Source: Anastatus disparis (Eukaryota > Arthropoda > Insecta > Hymenoptera > Eupelmidae). From it: a stretch of 64,000 nt of DNA. The DNA is taken from contig JAFFSR010000343.1 in the NCBI GenBank assembly GCA_017163975.1, positions 5,278,001 through 5,342,000 of the forward strand, written 5' to 3'. Positions within the stretch are counted from its first letter, which is position 1; each line of letters starts with the position of its first letter. Under the pieces are notes generated by a model, which ran no database searches, was not told the DNA's origin, and saw only the letters and a list, made by a program, of their open reading frames with translations. This document shows positions 58,691-64,000 of the stretch, one piece after another. The position numbers were made by a program, and so were the translations under genes.

Positions 58691-59501
58691 ATGGCTGATG
58701 AAGTAAAAATTCGTTTACCAATTTTTGATGGTAAGGACTACAGTATGTGAAAAAAAAAAATTAACGTTTTTGAAATTAAAAAAATGTGAAGAGGTTATAA
58801 AACGTGCTGAAAGACCAAATGCAGTAACTGAAGAAATTTGGAAAAAAAATGATTTGAAATCAATAAATTATATATATAGTACACTCTCGAATAAACAAAT
58901 GGAATTTATTAATGATGAAGAAACGTCTTATGTAATTATTAAAAAATTAGACAATTTGTACTTAAGAGAATCAACAGCCCTACAAATTTGTGTTAGAAAT
59001 AAATTAGAAAAAATTAAATTAACCGACTATACTAAATCAAATGAATTTTTTAGTATCTTTGAAAATTTAATAATTGAATTGAAAAATGCAGGAGCAAATA
59101 TTAAAGAAAAGGAAAAATTGAATTATATTTTGAAAACCCTGACAACATCATTGAATTATATTGGAGATTTAATTGATGTTTTGAAACCAGAAGATCAAAC
59201 TGTTGATTTTGTTAAAAATAAAATAAAAATGTATGAAGATAGAAATTTAAGCACTAACAATAAAAATCAAATTGGAAATACGAATGTGTTCAAATGTGAA
59301 AAAAATAATGATAAAAGATGCTATAAATCTGGAAAACAAGGATATTTTCAATCACAATGTCTAAATTTAAATAAATATGAAATAACGTCTAACAACAACA
59401 GAGGTAGAGAAATGCAGCAAATGCAAGGAAGCGACAGAGATCAGCCCAATCAACGAAAATTAAACAGTAGGATTCGAAGCAAAGGTCGTAGTTTCAATTG
59501 A
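58691..59501 (+). pseudogene. gag: copia Gag (decayed)
   Basis: Starts MADEVKIRLPIFDGKDYSM, the N-terminus typical of copia Gag, then meets TGA where Trp is expected and a frame change in an A run (58748-58760). The remaining frame (58725-59501) is unbroken, with the helical capsid region and a degenerate zinc knuckle (CYKSGKQGYFQSQC), in which one Cys and the His are replaced. Gag would form the particle that packages the RNA. Confidence 0.8.
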
Positions 59502-59699
59502 TGTGGATGAGGCAGCTGTTGGCAATAACAATATTAAGTTATTGAAAATTTAGGAGCACATTACGGCAACAGTAATGCAACTGTTTGCGAGCGTGATTTA
59601 TTTTGTACAGAAGTAGGTTATAAAGTAAGCTAGGTGAATCAAATAGCTAATATACAAATAAAATTGAATGGATTTTAGATGGTGATTGTACAGACCATA

Positions 59700-61263
59700 T
59701 TATTAATTATGTAAGTTATTATTCTAAATTTATTGATCTAAAAAATCCAGTTGATGTGAAAGTAGGTGATGATAAAATCTTAAAAGTTACGAAAGTTGGT
59801 AATATTATACATTTTTTTATCGTAAATAATCAAAAAAGTGAAGTAGAAATGAAAAATATATTCTTTGTAGACAAAATTGATAAAAATTTAATAAGTTATG
59901 GTAAAGTCACTAATTATAATAAAATTGTATCAGTAAAAAGCACTGCTCAAATATATAATAATAGAAATGATTTAATAGCAATAGCACAAAAGGTAAATGA
60001 TGTATATAAAATACATAGTTTCAATGACAATAAACAATCTTTCATTACTGTAAATATAAACTGTAACATGACATTAAAAAAAAAATTTCATAGAATGCTA
60101 GTAGACTTTAATTATTTAAGAATAATGTGCCAAAATAAACTAGTCTATGGTATGCCAAATAAACTTAGTAATGATTATTTAAAATGCGGCACATATGTGC
60201 AAAAAAAATGCATAATATTAAATTTGAAAATAATAGGAGTAGAGCAAAATCAGTTTTAGAAATACTACATGTAGATGTAAATGGACCCCATACTACAGGC
60301 TATAATGGTGATAAATATTTTCTAACAATAGTTGATGATTTTAGCAAAATTATAAAAGTTTATACTATTAAATTTAAAAATAAAGTTTTTAGTTGTTTAG
60401 TAGAATATGCTAAACAAGTTGAAAATTTAACTGGAAAAAAAGTAAAAAAAAATGACATGTGATAATGGCTTAGAATTTCTGAACAAAGAGATGTATAATT
60501 TTGCAAAAGAAAAGTGAATTTTTATAGAACCATGTTCACCTTATGTGCACGAGTTGAATTGAACAGCAGAAAGATACAATAGGTTAATAATGGACACAGC
60601 TAGATGTTTATTAGCTGATGCGAAATTAAATGTAACCTTTTGGCCTGAAGCTGTAAAAACAGCTGTTTATTTGAAAAATAGAACGTTAGCGAATACTATG
60701 AAAAAAAGACTCCTTATGAAATTATGATAAAAGAAAAATCGATATTAAGCAATTTAAGATTATATGGTAGTAAAGTTTTTACAAGAATTCCAGAAATTAG
60801 AAGGAAAAATAAATGGGATAGGAAAGTAGATGTAGGAATCTTAGTAGGCTACAGGGTATTGATTAATAATAGAGGAATAATTGCCAAACATGTAGATATT
60901 ATTGAAGAAGATATTAACTTACTAGGCTTTAAAGGTAATAAAAATGATATGACTAAAAATATTAATGATAATGAAAATGAAAATATTGATAATTTAAGTG
61001 AAATAAATGATATAAATGAAAATGAATCTAATTGTGACGAAAATGAAAATAGTGTTACTAAAACCAAAATTGAATAAGAAAAGAATAGTATAACTCCAGT
61101 TGAAAGATCTACTAGGAATAGAAAACAAACCGAGTTTTATAGACCTGAAAAATATACTAACTATATTTATGTAAATTATGTGAGCGCTGATAGTCCACAA
61201 AATTATTATGAAGCAATAAATAGTTATGATAATGAAAATTACACAGGCCCACAAAATGAAAAA
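59700..61263 (+). pseudogene. pol: copia protease remnant, pre-integrase and integrase (decayed, truncated)
   Basis: LDGDCTDHI-like sequence at about 59680 marks the protease active site, altered. The pre-integrase segment (FHRMLVDFNYLRIMCQNKL) has lost part of its HHCC set. Integrase shows LHVDVNGPH, TCDNGLEFL and TAERYNRL for the D,D,E residues, with frame breaks at 60260, 60460, 60516 and 60560. The chromatin-tail region and an Asn/Glu-rich stretch reach PVERSTRNRKQ and end at about 61263. No reverse transcriptase or RNase H follows; another element begins there. Confidence 0.82.
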
Positions 61264-61864
61264 AAATGTCTGAACTTTTGACCGGACATACATATTCCCA
61301 TGTATTTTTCGATGCTGAATCCGAATCTGTAATAAAAATATAGGGTTTTCCTACCTTTTCTCAGAGTTTTATTGAAAAAACCTCATTTTTTACGGTTTTT
61401 TTGCGGTTTTTCGAGTCTAGAAAAAACAAATCATGAGATACGGTTAATTGGACTTCAAAATCGAATTCTACGGGAAAAAATACACGGGAAACCATACCTT
61501 CAAATTTTTTTAACGCGATTCTAGTCCTCTGTATGGGGCTGAAAAGATGAGGAAATCGGTAAAAGTCGAAATTTTGCCTAAAATGGATTTAAACAATATT
61601 AAAATTTAATCATGCGTCTTTTGAAGAGTCGATAAACATTGGAAATACTATCCTGGGGGTTTTTCAGATTGCTGATCATGAATTTGAAGTCAGATTGTGT
61701 AAAAACTACTTCTAGAGGGCGGTGACAAGAACTGTATATGGTAAATTTATCGATTTTTTAAAAATTTTACGTCTGAAATACTAATTTTAGAGTCTTTCAC
61801 AGCATTGACTGTAAATTCAAGATATTAACTTAGCCTATTGTGTACGTTAAACTTAACATTTTGT
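61264..61864. other. Noncoding flank of the next transposon
   Basis: Starts abruptly after the copia sequence with ATGTCTGAACTTTTGACC. It has no open frame. A CT microsatellite at 61870-61892 runs into the following gene. It is probably the 3' flank of the minus-strand element. Confidence 0.4.
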
Positions 61865-63301
61865 CTATGTTTGTCTCTCTCTCTCTCTCTCTCTTCCGAT
61901 GTTTTTTTTAAATTGGCTTACGCTTACGTACACGTTTCTCTTCGAATGACCGATGTAGTGGATTTCTGACACGTTTTTGTCCTTTTTCGCAGCTGTTTCT
62001 CTTTTTATCATCCAGCAGTAATCTGCTAACATGTTGATACCCCAGTTTCCTTGAAATCTACGTTCAAACTCCTTTAAATCTTGGTGAAATCGTTCACCAT
62101 GCTCTTCACTAAAGTCTCCGTTATTTTCAGGAAACTGATCAACGTGTGAATCAAGAAAATGAAGTTTTAAGTTCATTAGACAACCCAATTTTTCAAAATT
62201 ACGTACCATTCTTTTCACAATAGCTTTATAATTCGTGTCTTTGGCATTACCCAAAAATTTCGTCGATACCTCTTTAAAACTTAACCATGCTGCCTTTTCA
62301 ACATCAGTCATGCTTTGTTCAAAGTTTTCGTCTCTAAATAAAGTTCGGATTTCAGGACCATCAAAAATACCTTCATTTAATTTAGCATCAGATTTATGGG
62401 GAAATACTTTGCTTATATTTTGGAAGCATTGACCGTCCTTGTCCAAAGCTTTAACTAATTGCTTTATCAATCCAAGCTTTATATGCAGAGGCGGTATCAA
62501 AATTTTCGAAGGATTAACGAGTGGATCTTTTATAACATTCTGTTTTCCAGGTTCAAACGATTCTCTTGATGGCCAAATTTTCTTTTTATAGTGTTTTTCT
62601 CTATCTCTGCTATCAAACATGCATAAATAACATGGGTACTTCGTAAATCCAGATTGTTGTCCAAGTATCATAGATAAAATCTTTAAATCGCCACATATTT
62701 GCCATTTATGTTCTCTATATTTTATTTTCGTTAAAAGTAGTTCAAGATTGGAATACTCTTCTTTAAGTACTGTTGAATGTGCTAATGGTATAGGAGCATA
62801 TTTATTTGTGATATTGAGGAGTACTGCTTTAAGGCTGCGCTTTGATGAATCAATGAATAGTCGCCAATTTTCAGGTTTGTATATGTTGGGTTTCAATTCA
62901 TCAATAAGACCTTTCACGTCCGTGCAATAAACCATATTAGAATCATTCTTGAAATAATTTCTAAAGCGCTCTTCTCGATTACGATATGCACATACTTTAG
63001 TACCCTTTGTCAACATATTTCGTCTCTTAAACTCTGAAGCCATAAACTCTGATTGTTCCTTAGATAAACCACTCTTTCTAAATAAATCGTTCAGACTTTT
63101 TTGATCAAACTTTTCAACAGTTCGTTCTTCACCCTTAGGAATATACTCTTCATCACTATCCAGAGAATGTTCTTCAGGTGAACTTAGATCTTCTTCATTT
63201 GGTGTGTTTGTGTCAGAGACAATTTGATCTGTCAATTTTTTATTTATACTTATTCTGTTGTAAAACTGGGTACTGTTGTTTAGAAATGAATTCGGTTTCA
63301 T
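61865..63301 (-). CDS. Transposase-like protein, conserved mobile-element family
   Basis: A 478-residue unbroken frame of a family found widely in arthropod and cnidarian genomes as mobile-element proteins. Conserved blocks are WRLFIDSSKRSLKAVLL near residue 145, WQICGDLKILSMILGQQ near 205, YPCYLCMFDSRDREKHY, ILIPPLHIKLGLIKQ and DFSEEHGERFHQDL near 405, which supply Asp, Asp and Glu/His positions of a possible RNase H-like core. An acidic Ser/Glu-rich N-terminus replaces the zinc-binding N-terminal domain seen in relatives. The C-terminus RERERERQT is encoded by a GA microsatellite. DNA-cleaving function is inferred. Confidence 0.7.
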   Translation of the reverse strand: MKPNSFLNNSTQFYNRISINKKLTDQIVSDTNTPNEEDLSSPEEHSLDSDEEYIPKGEERTVEKFDQKSLNDLFRKSGLSKEQSEFMASEFKRRNMLTKGTKVCAYRNREERFRNYFKNDSNMVYCTDVKGLIDELKPNIYKPENWRLFIDSSKRSLKAVLLNITNKYAPIPLAHSTVLKEEYSNLELLLTKIKYREHKWQICGDLKILSMILGQQSGFTKYPCYLCMFDSRDREKHYKKKIWPSRESFEPGKQNVIKDPLVNPSKILIPPLHIKLGLIKQLVKALDKDGQCFQNISKVFPHKSDAKLNEGIFDGPEIRTLFRDENFEQSMTDVEKAAWLSFKEVSTKFLGNAKDTNYKAIVKRMVRNFEKLGCLMNLKLHFLDSHVDQFPENNGDFSEEHGERFHQDLKEFERRFQGNWGINMLADYCWMIKRETAAKKDKNVSEIHYIGHSKRNVYVSVSQFKKNIGRERERERQT

Positions 63302-63395
63302 TTTAAAGCTCCGTTCAGTTAATCACTGTTGTACACTGTCATTGATCTTAAAGCATTGTTTATAAACGAATGGGACTTATGATCTTTTTCCAAAG

Positions 63396-63399
<4 letters not shown>

Positions 63400-63449
<50 letters not shown>
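63400..63449. repeat. TA microsatellite
   Basis: An uninterrupted TA run that separates two divergently oriented transposase-like segments. Similar runs occur at the ends or centres of most fold-back elements in the window. Confidence 0.9.
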
Positions 63450-63452
<3 letters not shown>

Positions 63453-63779
63453 TACTCTATAAGGGTACCTAAAAAAAACCTGCTGCTGCGAAGTATTGGT
63501 CACGATGACAACTGCCCTGAAAATGGGATGTGTAGAATGATTCGGTGTACTCAATACTTTGCAGTAACGAACCCAGCGAAGGCGCGCTGTCCTGCAGGGG
63601 AGCACTATGATGTGAGAATGATGCCGTAGTGTGTCCGACGACGAGTTGACATTGTCCTCGTCAAAGTCGGAAAGCTCTCATACTTAGGCCTGGGGAGGTA
63701 TGAGAGTTATCACCCCTAGGACGGCGGACTCACCTGCGATCGGAACAGGATTCCTAGTGTGTGGGGTTTAATTCAACAA
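63450..63779 (+). other. GC-richer leader before the last gene fragment
   Basis: A stretch distinctly richer in G and C than the neighbours, with a nine-base stem CTCTCATAC/GTATGAGAG at 63676-63708. It lies directly upstream of the gene fragment that follows and may be its promoter and leader. Confidence 0.35.
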
Positions 63780-64000
63780 TATGGCTAATTCAAATTTTCA
63801 ACCTTTTTTAAACTGCGCTGGTACATCCAATAACAGTTTTAACCATACGTGTAATGGATCTTAAGATAATTTCTGTTATGTATGTTCAGAATATATTGGA
63901 CAACGAAACAAAAGAAAAATCACAGATAATATTAATTTTATCTATCAAAAATGTTTTGATATTGAGATTTCTCAACAGGATAAAATTTGGGTTCCTCATT
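63780..64000 (+). pseudogene. N-terminal zinc-binding domain of a transposase-like family (partial)
   Basis: From the ATG (63781) the frame reads MANSNFQPF, meets TAA at 63862-63864, then goes on with FCYVCSEYIGQRNKRKITD and QQDKIWVPH to the window edge. The CYxC pair followed by KRKIT, a Tyr-rich helix and DKxWxPH is the N-terminal module that in relatives precedes the domain coded at 61865-63301. Here it is on the opposite strand. It continues beyond the window. Confidence 0.55.

Noticed and set aside
785..58750. TGA codons stand where Trp is expected (RNase H, copia Gag), hinting at a code with TGA as Trp.
   Set aside because: TAA and TAG stops and frameshifts occur as well, intact ORFs here use TGG and end normally, and AT-biased mutation of dead elements explains it.
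63676..63712. CATACTTAGGCCTGG resembles the 5' end of U1 snRNA.
   Set aside because: The exact 5' splice-site-pairing sequence and the rest of U1 are missing; the stem CTCTCATAC/GTATGAGAG is better explained as a simple hairpin.

Overview
The window looks like intergenic and intronic DNA from an AT-rich insect nuclear genome, crowded with transposable elements. The reasons are one clear exon of a furin-type proprotein convertase with consensus splice sites, short GT-AG introns elsewhere, insect-type Ty3/gypsy, copia, Polinton, Helitron, pogo, piggyBac and hAT elements, and many TA microsatellites. A hymenopteran is my guess, but nothing here proves the order. I see no bacterial features, tRNA genes, rRNA or CRISPR.

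Layout. 1-2.5 kb holds the 3' half of a Ty3/gypsy pol (reverse transcriptase, RNase H, integrase) with two stop codons. 2.7-3.8 kb holds a compact two-exon gene with TATA box and poly(A) signal, lying in or just behind an LTR. 4.6-6.0 kb is a probable LTR (LTR-A) that contains four tandem, covarying RNA hairpins near its 3' end. 7.8 kb has the furin-like exon. 8-12.5 kb is fold-back elements, a tRNA-derived SINE-like unit and repeats. 12.8-13.4 kb has a small spliced Ser/Pro-rich gene. 13.6-20.5 kb is a decayed Polinton/Maverick (DNA polymerase B, phospholipase-A2-like protein, integrase, structural protein), interrupted at 18.2-20.1 kb by a second probable LTR (LTR-B) with its own array of three hairpins. 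20.5-25.3 kb holds a gypsy-like protease and charged linker with a piggyBac-type MITE nearby. 26.3-30.0 kb is a complete-looking DNA transposon with 545-bp inverted repeats and an intact 637-codon transposase-like ORF. 30-42 kb is a pogo-like MITE, fold-backs, and a Helitron on the minus strand split by a 3.36-kb palindrome and a hAT MITE. 42-50 kb has further Helitron remnants and two related giant fold-backs. 50.6-53.9 kb is a 5'-truncated non-LTR retrotransposon (minus). 56.5-57.7 kb is another fold-back. 57.8-61.3 kb is a copia element that stops before its reverse transcriptase. 61.9-64 kb holds two divergently oriented pieces of one transposase-like family.

The most interesting signals are (1) the two hairpin arrays at 5555-5888 and 19753-19943, whose stems change in compensating pairs around a fixed core and which occupy the same place in two LTRs of otherwise dissimilar sequence; (2) two concentric palindromes in which a smaller inverted-repeat element sits at the exact dyad centre of a larger one; and (3) the two-exon gene attached to an LTR. 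Coordinates of motifs were read by eye; identities and folds were not computed.
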